From Pseudomonadota bacterium (GTDB lineage Bacteria > Pseudomonadota > Gammaproteobacteria > Burkholderiales > Burkholderiaceae_B), in the NCBI GenBank assembly GCA_023437255.1, contig JAEZGR010000306.1:1-5783 (forward strand): a DNA stretch of 5,783 bases, written 5' to 3'. The notes beneath the pieces are model-generated. The model was not told the DNA's origin. It ran no database searches and worked only from the letters and a program-made list of their open reading frames with translations. Both the position numbers and the translations under genes were made by a program. Of the stretch, positions 1 through 5,783 are shown piece after piece (the stretch's first letter is position 1; every line of letters begins with the position of its first letter).

Positions 1-1203
1 ATCGTGGTCGTGGAGCTCGACGCTTCTGCACAGGCGCCTGCGGCCCCCGCAGAGGTCGCACCGAATGGTGAAGTCCGCGGTGCCGATGACGCGCCCGCGC
101 CGCTGGCCGGCATGCATGAGCCCGACGTCGCGCCCGAGGCCGGCGAAGAGACATCAGCACCGTCGGCCGAGGCGACTGCCGCGGTGGTCAGCGGCGGGCC
201 CAGCCAGCTGGCCTCTGCGCCGCCAGAACGTCATTCCCCCACGCATGCCTTCGCCAGCGCCGAGGTGCCGCTGCGCACGTTGCCGCATGCGTCGCCTTCG
301 GTGCGCAAGTTTGCCCGCGAACTCGGTGTCGACCTGACCCAGGTCACCGGCACCGGCGCGAAGCAACGCATCACGCCCGATGACGTTCGAGCCTACGTGA
401 AGAAGATGGTTGCTCAGGCGTCCAGCTCCGTCGCTGCAGGTGGCGCCACGCTTGCCGGTGACGGTCTGAATGTGCTGCCCTGGCCCAAGATCGACTTCTC
501 CAAGTTCGGTGAAATCGAAGCACGCCCGCTGTCGCGCATCAAGAAGATCTCCGGCGCGAATCTGCATCGCAACTGGGTGATGATTCCGCACGTCACAAAC
601 AACGACGTGGCCGACATCACCGAGCTCGAGGAATTCCGTCAGGAACTGAACAAGGAACAGGAAAAGGCCAAGTCGGGTGTAAAGGTCACCATGCTGGCCT
701 TCCTGATCAAGGCGGTCGTCTCGGCGCTCAAGCAATACCCGGAGTTCAATGCCTCGCTCGACGGCGACACGTTGGTCCTCAAAAAGTATTTCCATATCGG
801 GTTCGCAGCCGACACCCCGAATGGTCTGGTGGTGCCGGTGATCCGCGACGCCGACCAGAAGGGAATTTTCGACATTGCCCGGGAAACGTCAGAGCTGGCC
901 CGCCTGGCCCGCGACGGCAAGCTGGCGCCTGCGCAGATGCAGGGCGGTTGCTTCTCGATCTCTTCATTGGGTGGTATTGGCGGCACCGACTTCACCCCGA
1001 TCATCAATGCGCCCGAAGTGGCGATACTGGGCGTGTCGCGGTCCACCATGCAACCGGTCTGGAACGGCAAGAAGTTCAAGGCCCGGCTCATGCTGCCGCT
1101 GTCGCTGTCGTACGACCATCGTGTCATTGACGGTGCCGCTGCCGCACGTTTCAACGTCTATCTGGCCTCGCTGCTGGCGGACTTCCGCCGCATTGCCCTG
1201 TAG
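1..1203 (+). CDS. aceF: Pyruvate dehydrogenase E2, dihydrolipoyllysine acetyltransferase (5' end missing)
   Basis: E2 core subunit of the cytoplasmic pyruvate dehydrogenase complex; it moves the acetyl group from lipoyl-lysine to CoA. The reading frame is open from base 1, so the start codon lies upstream; the GTG at 4 is internal and not a start. The first few residues (VVVELD) resemble the end of a lipoyl domain, whose modified lysine would be outside the window. An Ala/Pro-rich flexible linker follows (about 25-280). The small peripheral subunit-binding domain is at about 280-405 ([16 protein letters not shown], then [14 protein letters not shown]). The catalytic acyltransferase domain runs from about 505 to the end. 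It carries the active-site motif DHRVIDG at 1114-1134, with the His and Asp of HxxxDG intact. The final residues ([10 protein letters not shown]) are typical of bacterial E2 C-termini. E2 of 2-oxoglutarate dehydrogenase is less likely because the next gene is a lipoyl-fused lpdA, as in pdh operons. The promoter and aceE are presumably upstream. Confidence 0.96.
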   Translation: MVVVELDASAQAPAAPAEVAPNGEVRGADDAPAPLAGMHEPDVAPEAGEETSAPSAEATAAVVSGGPSQLASAPPERHSPTHAFASAEVPLRTLPHASPSVRKFARELGVDLTQVTGTGAKQRITPDDVRAYVKKMVAQASSSVAAGGATLAGDGLNVLPWPKIDFSKFGEIEARPLSRIKKISGANLHRNWVMIPHVTNNDVADITELEEFRQELNKEQEKAKSGVKVTMLAFLIKAVVSALKQYPEFNASLDGDTLVLKKYFHIGFAADTPNGLVVPVIRDADQKGIFDIARETSELARLARDGKLAPAQMQGGCFSISSLGGIGGTDFTPIINAPEVAILGVSRSTMQPVWNGKKFKARLMLPLSLSYDHRVIDGAAAARFNVYLASLLADFRRIAL

Positions 1204-1206
1204 GAG
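1202..1206 (+). promoter_or_regulatory. Ribosome binding site of lpdA, overlapping the aceF stop
   Basis: AGGAG lies 6 bases before the ATG at 1213 and shares two bases with the TAG stop of aceF (1201-1203). The spacing is near ideal and fixes the lpdA start. The overlap suggests translational coupling of E2 and E3 within one message. Confidence 0.85.
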
Positions 1207-1212
1207 CCGCGC

Positions 1213-3039
1213 ATGACCGTTCAAATCACCGTTCCCGACATCGGCGACTTCGCCGATGTCGAGGTTATCGAGGTACTGGTTGCAGAAGGCGACACGATCT
1301 CCGTTGAGCAGGGCATTGTCACGGTCGAGTCCGACAAAGCCTCCATGGAGCTTCCGGCCGATCAGGCCGGCAAGGTCGCCAAGGTGCTCGTCAAGGTGGG
1401 CGACAAGATCAACAAGGGCGAGCCGCTGGTCGAAATCGAGCCAGCCGGTGACTCGGCCGAGGTCCAGGCCGGTGCTGGCAAAGACGGCGCGCCGACCACC
1501 AGCGCTTCGTCTGCCGCCACAGGCAGTGTTCCTCAGAAATCCGAAGCGCCCTCGACTGCGCCGCAGGCGCCTGCCAGGGCAGCCCCTGCTGCGGTCAGCA
1601 AGCCGGCCGGCAGTTACAGCGGCACGGTCGATGTCGAATGCGAAGTGCTCGTGCTGGGTGCCGGCCCGGGCGGCTATTCGGCAGCATTCCGTGCGGCCGA
1701 TCTCGGCCAGAAGGTCGTTCTGGTCGAGCGTTACCCCACGCTGGGGGGCGTGTGCCTGAATGTGGGCTGCATTCCCTCGAAGGCGCTTTTGCATAGCGTG
1801 GCCGTGCTCGAAGAAGCGCGCAGCCTCGCCGCACACGGCATTTCCTTTGGAGAGCCCAGCATCGATCTCGACAAGCTGCGCGGCTACAAAGACAGCGTTA
1901 TCGGCAAGCTGACCGGTGGTCTGGCGGGCATGGCCAAGGCACGCAAGGTCCAGGTCGTTCAGGGCCTCGGGCGCTTCCTTGATCCTTACCACCTCGAGGT
2001 GAAAGGTGAGGGCGGCACACAGGTCGTGAAGTTCGGTTCCGCCATCATCGCGGCTGGCAGCGAGTCGGTGAAGCTGCCATTCCTGCCCAAGGATGATCGC
2101 ATTGTCGATTCGACCGGCGCGCTGCAGCTCAAAGCCATCCCGGAACGCATGCTGATCATCGGCGGCGGCATCATTGGCCTGGAGATGGGTACGGTGTATT
2201 CCGCGCTGGGTGCGCGGCTCGACGTCGTGGAGATGCTGCCGGGCCTGATGCCTGGGGCCGACCGTGATCTCGTCAAGGTCTGGGACAAGATGAACGGGCG
2301 CCGTTTCGACCGTGTCATGCTCGAAACGCGTACGGTGTCGGCCGAAGCGCGTGACGACGGCATCTGGGTCAAGTTCGAAGGCAAGAATGCGCCGGAGGAA
2401 CCGCAACGCTATGACCTGGTGCTGCAGGCCGTGGGCCGTCGCCCCAACGGCGCGGCCATCGGGGCCGACGCGGCAGGCGTGCAGGTCGACGAACGCGGTT
2501 TCATTGCCGTCGACAAGCAGATGCGTACCAACGTGCCTCACATCCATGCCATCGGCGACATCGTGGGTCAGCCCATGCTGGCGCACAAGGCCGTGCATGA
2601 AGGCCACGTTGCCGCCGAAGCCATTGCGGGCCACAAGAGCTTCTTTGATGCGCGCGTAATTCCCTCGGTGGCCTACACGGATCCGGAAATCGCCTGGGTG
2701 GGGCTCACCGAAGAAGAGGCCCGCAAGCAGGGTATCGCGTACGAGAAAGGGCTGTTCCCGTGGGCGGCGTCGGGGCGTGCCATTGCCAATGGTCGTGACG
2801 AAGGCTTCACCAAGCTTCTGTTCGATGCCGATACCGGCCGCATTCTGGGCGGCGGCATCGTGGGTACCCATGCGGGTGACTTGATCAGCGAAGTGGTGCT
2901 GGCGATCGAGATGGGGGCCGACGCGGTCGACATCGGCAAGACGATCCACCCGCACCCGACATTGGGCGAGTCGATCGGCATGGCGGCCGAGGTCGCCAAG
3001 GGCAGCTGCACCGACCTGCCGCCGCAACGGCGCAAGTAA
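1213..3039 (+). CDS. lpdA: Dihydrolipoamide dehydrogenase (E3) with N-terminal lipoyl domain
   Basis: FAD-dependent E3 of the pyruvate dehydrogenase complex; it reoxidises dihydrolipoamide and passes electrons to NAD+. It has 608 residues, against about 475 for the E. coli enzyme, because of a fused lipoyl domain at 1-77 with the lipoylation motif ESDKASME (Lys42). An Ala/Pro/Ser linker (about 78-138) follows. The FAD-binding fold starts at about 143, with GAGPGG (149-154). The redox disulfide is in GGVCLNVGCIPSK (Cys181 and Cys186). The NAD-binding motif IIGGGIIGLEMG is at 315-326 and the second FAD motif AIGDI at 446-450. The C-terminal dimerisation domain holds the catalytic pair His581 and Glu586 in HPHPTLGE. 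All key residues are present, so the enzyme should be active. The lipoyl-E3 fusion is known in betaproteobacterial and neisserial pdh operons. The gene starts 9 bases after the aceF stop and ends just before a strong terminator. Confidence 0.98.
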   Translation: MTVQITVPDIGDFADVEVIEVLVAEGDTISVEQGIVTVESDKASMELPADQAGKVAKVLVKVGDKINKGEPLVEIEPAGDSAEVQAGAGKDGAPTTSASSAATGSVPQKSEAPSTAPQAPARAAPAAVSKPAGSYSGTVDVECEVLVLGAGPGGYSAAFRAADLGQKVVLVERYPTLGGVCLNVGCIPSKALLHSVAVLEEARSLAAHGISFGEPSIDLDKLRGYKDSVIGKLTGGLAGMAKARKVQVVQGLGRFLDPYHLEVKGEGGTQVVKFGSAIIAAGSESVKLPFLPKDDRIVDSTGALQLKAIPERMLIIGGGIIGLEMGTVYSALGARLDVVEMLPGLMPGADRDLVKVWDKMNGRRFDRVMLETRTVSAEARDDGIWVKFEGKNAPEEPQRYDLVLQAVGRRPNGAAIGADAAGVQVDERGFIAVDKQMRTNVPHIHAIGDIVGQPMLAHKAVHEGHVAAEAIAGHKSFFDARVIPSVAYTDPEIAWVGLTEEEARKQGIAYEKGLFPWAASGRAIANGRDEGFTKLLFDADTGRILGGGIVGTHAGDLISEVVLAIEMGADAVDIGKTIHPHPTLGESIGMAAEVAKGSCTDLPPQRRK

Positions 3040-3052
3040 GCCCCCAAGACCT

Positions 3053-3091
3053 AAGAAACACCGCAAGGCGTGCCGTCTTGCGGTGTTTCTT
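3053..3091 (+). terminator. Rho-independent terminator of the aceF-lpdA operon
   Basis: Perfect 15-bp inverted repeat: AAGAAACACCGCAAG at 3053-3067 pairs with CTTGCGGTGTTTCTT at 3077-3091. The 9-base loop can pair further (G-U, C-G, G-C), leaving a TGC triloop. A T-rich run (TTTCTTT, 3086-3092) follows the GC-rich core, and the A-rich 5' arm would supply a U-rich end on the other strand, so the hairpin could act in both directions. It begins 13 bases after the lpdA stop, where the end of the pdh message is expected. Confidence 0.9.
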
Positions 3092-3103
3092 TATGTATAT
3101 AAG

Positions 3104-3112
3104 TGATACATT
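3104..3112 (+). promoter_or_regulatory. Possible extended -10 promoter for the HEPN-like gene
   Basis: TGATACATT fits an extended -10 (TG, one base, then a hexamer matching TATAAT at 4 of 6 positions). It sits in a local AT-rich patch (3086-3115) straight after the terminator. The -35 region is poor (TGTTTC at 3084-3089, 17 bases upstream) and falls within the terminator stem. TATAAG at 3098-3103 is another possible -10 but lacks a good -35. A promoter is needed here because the terminator should separate this gene from lpdA; its exact place is uncertain. Confidence 0.3.
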
Positions 3113-3184
3113 GCACGGTTTCCAGCTGCGTGGCGAGCGTGCATGCACGCCCGTGCCGCAGCCAAGCAGAACAAGCAGGTCAGA

Positions 3185-3838
3185 ATGGATTTCGATACCC
3201 TCAAGCAGCGTCACCGCCTTGTGCGTGACACCTATCCCGCCGATCTCAACCTCCGGATTCATCGCGCGCTCAGCTGGTGGCAGCGCGCCACGCTGGCCGA
3301 CGACATGGACGGGCGTTTCATCTTTCTCTGGATCGCTTTCAACGCGGCGTACGCCACCGAAATAGAAGATGACACCCGGCTCTCCGAACAGACCGCGTTC
3401 CGGGGTTTCCTGACCAAATTGTGTGATCTCGACGAAGAGAAACGTATCAACGACCTCATCTGGCGCGAGTTCTCCGGCAGCATCCGGGTACTGCTCGATA
3501 CGCCTTATGTGTTCCAGAGTTTCTGGGACTGGCAGGCCGGCAGAATCACGCAGCAAGATTGGGAAGAACGTTTCGAGCGCGGCAAGCGGCGTGCGCATTT
3601 TGCCCTGGGCAGCGGCGACACCGCATTGCTCCTGGGAGAAATCTTCAACCGCTTATATACGCTGCGCAATCAGCTCGTTCATGGGGGGGCGACCTGGAAC
3701 AGCTCCGTGAACCGCAAGCAGATGCGCGACTGCACCAATCTGCTCGGCAAGCTCGTGCCACTGATGATCGAACTCATGCTGGATCACCCGGAAGTCGTGT
3801 GGGGGACCGCTTATTTTCCGGTGGTTCGGGAAGGCTGA
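3185..3838 (+). CDS. HEPN-like protein with R-X4-H motif, function unknown
   Basis: A 217-residue soluble, helical protein with no signal peptide or membrane segment. Residues 161-166 (RNQLVH) match the R-X4-6-H motif of HEPN domains, many of which are metal-independent RNases in toxin-antitoxin and defence systems. Other striking stretches are FIFLWIAFNAAY (45-56), EFSGSIRVLLD (95-105) and HGGATWNSSVNR (166-177). From memory, very similar proteins occur as uncharacterised HEPN-domain proteins in other proteobacteria, so this seems to be a conserved family; no RNase activity can be claimed from the motif alone. I chose ATG 3185 because AGG (3177-3179) sits 5 bases upstream. An in-frame ATG at 3143 would add 14 residues but has a weaker site. 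The gene stands alone, with no nucleotidyltransferase (MNT) or other antitoxin partner. GC is about 55% in sampled lines, lower than lpdA, and it has a TTA leucine codon at 3653, which fits acquisition by transfer. Confidence 0.8.
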   Translation: MDFDTLKQRHRLVRDTYPADLNLRIHRALSWWQRATLADDMDGRFIFLWIAFNAAYATEIEDDTRLSEQTAFRGFLTKLCDLDEEKRINDLIWREFSGSIRVLLDTPYVFQSFWDWQAGRITQQDWEERFERGKRRAHFALGSGDTALLLGEIFNRLYTLRNQLVHGGATWNSSVNRKQMRDCTNLLGKLVPLMIELMLDHPEVVWGTAYFPVVREG

Positions 3839-3854
3839 CCAAGCGCGCACCGTT

Positions 3855-3884
3855 CTGACGGCATGCGAATCAAGCGACTACAAT
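3855..3884 (+). promoter_or_regulatory. Predicted sigma70-type promoter of folC
   Basis: The -10 is TACAAT (3879-3884, 5 of 6 to consensus) and the -35 is CTGACG (3855-3860, 4 of 6), separated by 18 bases. Transcription would start near 3891, giving a leader of about 24 bases before the folC ATG. The position, just after the HEPN-like stop and before folC, fits an independent folC-dedD transcript. Prediction by eye only. Confidence 0.5.
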
Positions 3885-3914
3885 AAGCCGCTTCTCACTG
3901 GCTTTCTGAGTGTC

Positions 3915-5327
3915 ATGTCAATACCTTCGCCGCGCCCCGATTCTTCTCTTGCCGAGTGGCTGTCCTACCTCGAGACGCTGCACCCCACAGCCATCGACAT
4001 GGGCCTCGCCCGAATCACGGAGGTGGCGCAGCGACTCGATCTCAAACTGCCTTGTGTACGCATCACAGTGGGCGGCACCAACGGCAAGGGTTCCACGTGC
4101 GCCATGCTCGAAGCCATTTATCTGGGGGCGGGCTACAAGGTGGGCACCTACTCCTCGCCTCATCTGCTGGCTTATAACGAGCGTATCCGCCTGAACGGTG
4201 AACCGGCCGATGACTCGGCCATCATTGAGCAGTTCGCCCGTATCGATGCCGCGCGTGGCGACATCACGCTCAGTTACTTCGAGTTCTCCACGCTTGCCGC
4301 CATGCTGTTGTTCGAAGCACGCGGCGTCGACGTCGCCATTCTTGAGGTCGGCCTCGGTGGCCGCCTCGATGCCGTGAACATGATCGACGCGGATTGTGCG
4401 ATCGTCACGAGTGTCGACCTGGATCACCAGCAGTACCTGGGGGATGACCGCGAGCAGATTGGCTGGGAGAAGGCGCATATCTTCAGGCGTGGTCGTCCGG
4501 CCATCTGCAGTGACCCCGTGCCGCCGCAGCGACTCATTGATTACGCAGCCAGCATTGGTGCGGACCTCTGGCTGTTCGGGCGCGACTTCAATTACTCGGG
4601 TGACCGATTGCAGTGGGCTTATGGCGGCCGCTCCCAGCGTCGTTCCAGTCTCGCGTATCCGGCCCTGCGCGGCGCCAATCAGTTGCTGAATGCCTCCGCG
4701 GCGCTTGCCGCGGTCGAGGCATTGCGAAGCAGCCTGGCCGTACCGCAGCAGGCCGTTCGCATCGGCTTCTCGCAGGTCTCGTTGCCCGGGCGCATGGACA
4801 TTCTTCCCGGGTTGCCCACCGTGGTGCTCGACGTTGCGCACAACCCCCACGCAGCGGCTGCGCTGGGGCAGGGCCTCGATGCCATGCAGTCGTATCCCGC
4901 CACTTATGCCGTGGTCGGCATGTACGCCGACAAAGACGTCGAGGGCGTCGTGCGTCGCCTGGCCAGCCGCATCGACCACTGGTATTGCGCGGGGCTGGCC
5001 GGCGAGCGGGGCCTGTCGGCCGACAAGCTCGCCGAGATCGTGAGGCGGGTCACTGACCCTGCGGCAGCTGCCGCTGCAGCAGACGGCGCCGCGCCTATCA
5101 TCGTGCCGTCACAGGCGGGCGCTGGCGAATCTTCTGCGCCCGGGGTGCGTCCGGGTGTGAGGGCGCCCGCGCGGCGTCGCGAAGTGACGGTGAGCACGTG
5201 GTCCGACCCGGTGACGGCATACCGGGAGGCCCGGAAGGCGGCCACCGACAATGATAGAATTGTGGTGTTTGGCTCGTTCTCGACGGTCGGCCCCATTTTG
5301 GCCGATGTCCGTAAAGAAGGGGTCTAG
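3915..5327 (+). CDS. folC: Bifunctional dihydrofolate synthase / folylpolyglutamate synthase
   Basis: Cytoplasmic Mur-ligase-family enzyme. It joins glutamate to dihydropteroate to make dihydrofolate, then adds further glutamates to folates, using ATP. Motifs in order are the P-loop GGTNGKGST (53-61), SSPHL (80-84), EVGLGGRLDAVN (144-155), VDLDHQQYLG (168-177), EKAHIF with the expected active-site lysine (Lys186), GANQLLNASAA (253-263), PGRMD (291-295), DVAHNPHAA (306-314) and the C-terminal FGSFSTVG (452-459). It is 470 residues, against about 422 in E. coli. The surplus is mostly an Ala/Gly/Pro/Arg-rich insertion at about 380-424 in the C-terminal domain, ahead of DPVTAYREA. The ATG at 3915 has only a weak ribosome site (GAG 3908-3910), but the N-terminus (LAEWLSYLETLHPTAIDMGL) fits the family, so this start is likely. 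It is followed at 49 bases by a dedD-like gene, as in E. coli, but accD is not upstream. Confidence 0.97.
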   Translation: MSIPSPRPDSSLAEWLSYLETLHPTAIDMGLARITEVAQRLDLKLPCVRITVGGTNGKGSTCAMLEAIYLGAGYKVGTYSSPHLLAYNERIRLNGEPADDSAIIEQFARIDAARGDITLSYFEFSTLAAMLLFEARGVDVAILEVGLGGRLDAVNMIDADCAIVTSVDLDHQQYLGDDREQIGWEKAHIFRRGRPAICSDPVPPQRLIDYAASIGADLWLFGRDFNYSGDRLQWAYGGRSQRRSSLAYPALRGANQLLNASAALAAVEALRSSLAVPQQAVRIGFSQVSLPGRMDILPGLPTVVLDVAHNPHAAAALGQGLDAMQSYPATYAVVGMYADKDVEGVVRRLASRIDHWYCAGLAGERGLSADKLAEIVRRVTDPAAAAAAADGAAPIIVPSQAGAGESSAPGVRPGVRAPARRREVTVSTWSDPVTAYREARKAATDNDRIVVFGSFSTVGPILADVRKEGV

Positions 5328-5376
5328 CCCGGGGCGATCCCGGTGGTTTACATATACGCATAGGTCATGAGCGTTC

Positions 5377-5783
5377 ATGGGATTCTTCTCGCGCAATGAG
5401 CCATCCGGCACGGCCGGGCGGCGCAGTTCTTCACGAACCAGCAGCGAAGCCCAGGCAGCTGAACTGCGTGTGCGGGCACGGCGCCGGCTCATCGGTGCTC
5501 TGGTTCTGGTTCTGACTGCCGTCATCTTCGTTCCCATGTTGTTCGACGCACCGCCGGAAGAAGATCTCCCGACGCCGGTAGTGCTCCCCGACGCCATTCC
5601 ACCGGCACCCGCCGAGCCCCAGGTCGTCCTGGCGCCGGAACCCGTACCGCCGACTTCCGGCACGGTCGAGGTGCCCGCCGCCGCACCTGCCGAAACGTCG
5701 TCCAGTCAGGCGGCGGCACCCGAGTCGCCTCCGGCGGAGAAACCGCCTGCACCCGCAGAGGCGCCTGCCGCCAAGCCTGAACC
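5377..5783 (+). CDS. DedD/SPOR-family membrane protein, N-terminal part
   Basis: The frame is open from ATG 5377 to the window edge (135 codons seen), so the C-terminus is missing. The product starts with a short basic cytoplasmic stretch (about 1-37). One membrane helix follows (about 38-56, LIGALVLVLTAVIFVPMLFD), then a long periplasmic Pro/Ala/Glu-rich linker. This is the usual layout of proteobacterial DedD-like proteins, in which a C-terminal SPOR domain binds denuded septal peptidoglycan during division. The SPOR domain itself would lie beyond the window, so the family call rests on the N-terminal layout and on the position after folC, which matches folC-dedD in E. coli. A weak ribosome site (GAG 5369-5371) lies 5 bases upstream. 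The ATG at 5367 is in another frame and stops after 10 codons. The gene is probably cotranscribed with folC across a 49-base gap. Confidence 0.85.
   Translation, partial: MGFFSRNEPSGTAGRRSSSRTSSEAQAAELRVRARRRLIGALVLVLTAVIFVPMLFDAPPEEDLPTPVVLPDAIPPAPAEPQVVLAPEPVPPTSGTVEVPAAAPAETSSSQAAAPESPPAEKPPAPAEAPAAKPE

Noticed and set aside
964..3066. A 700-codon open frame on the minus strand opposite the end of aceF and all of lpdA
   Set aside because: Long antisense frames are common opposite GC-rich genes with strong codon bias. The translation is rich in His, Arg, Asp and Gln with no recognisable domain, while the plus strand encodes a clear LpdA with every catalytic motif.
3143..3184. Upstream in-frame ATG that would lengthen the HEPN-like protein by 14 residues
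   Set aside because: The extension (MHARAAAKQNKQVR) looks non-conserved and the ribosome site before 3185 is better. It cannot be fully excluded.
2885..3598. A 237-codon minus-strand frame crossing the terminator and the HEPN-like gene
   Set aside because: It runs through the terminator hairpin and overlaps two well-supported genes; its predicted protein has no recognisable domain and its C-terminal part is Arg/Pro/Cys-rich, typical of a shadow frame.
3885..3904. Possible small hairpin AAGCC/GGCTT before folC as a terminator of the HEPN-like gene
   Set aside because: Only 5 bp with a 10-base loop and no proper T-run, and it lies downstream of the predicted folC -10 in the leader. No convincing terminator was found after the HEPN-like gene.
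3918..4979. A 353-codon open frame on the minus strand opposite folC
   Set aside because: Same cause: the plus strand encodes FolC with all motifs, and the antisense product shows no family features.
5329..5343. CCGGG/CCCGG hairpin just after the folC stop as a terminator
   Set aside because: The stem is only 5 bp and is not followed by a T-run; folC and the dedD-like gene are probably cotranscribed.
5109..5663. 184-codon minus-strand frame across the folC end and the dedD-like start
   Set aside because: Low-complexity Gly/Ser/Thr/Arg composition arises from reading the Pro/Ala-rich linker codons in reverse; the plus-strand DedD-like frame explains the region better.

Overview
The window looks like ordinary chromosomal housekeeping DNA from a GC-rich betaproteobacterium. 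Burkholderiales is the best guess, possibly an Alcaligenaceae-type genome. The reasons are the aceF-lpdA arrangement with a lipoyl domain fused to the N-terminus of LpdA, the style of the FolC and DedD-like proteins, and the high GC. The lineage is inferred from protein style and gene order, not from a marker gene.

Layout, all on the + strand. Positions 1-1203 are the 3' part of aceF (E2 of pyruvate dehydrogenase), entering at the end of a lipoyl domain. Positions 1213-3039 are lpdA (E3), whose ribosome binding site overlaps the aceF stop codon. A strong perfect hairpin (3053-3091) then closes the pyruvate dehydrogenase operon. Next comes a monocistronic gene (3185-3838) for a 217-residue HEPN-like protein with an R-X4-H motif, on DNA of lower GC. 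A short gap carries a plausible sigma70-type promoter (3855-3884), followed by folC (3915-5327) and, 49 bases on, the start of a dedD-like SPOR-family gene (5377 to the window edge).

How the genes fit together. AceF and LpdA are two of the three enzymes that turn pyruvate into acetyl-CoA. FolC makes dihydrofolate and polyglutamylated folates. The DedD-like protein is an inner-membrane protein of the septal ring type. In the well-known E. coli order accD-folC-dedD-cvpA-purF, folC follows accD. Here the folC-dedD part is kept, but the HEPN-like gene and the pdh operon lie upstream instead of accD, so a rearrangement junction probably lies between 3040 and 3914.

No tRNA, rRNA, CRISPR array, insertion sequence or attachment site was seen. 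The least explained element is the HEPN-like gene. It appears to belong to a conserved but poorly characterised family, and I see no full defence system or partner gene beside it. All long minus-strand open frames are judged to be shadows of the GC-rich genes.
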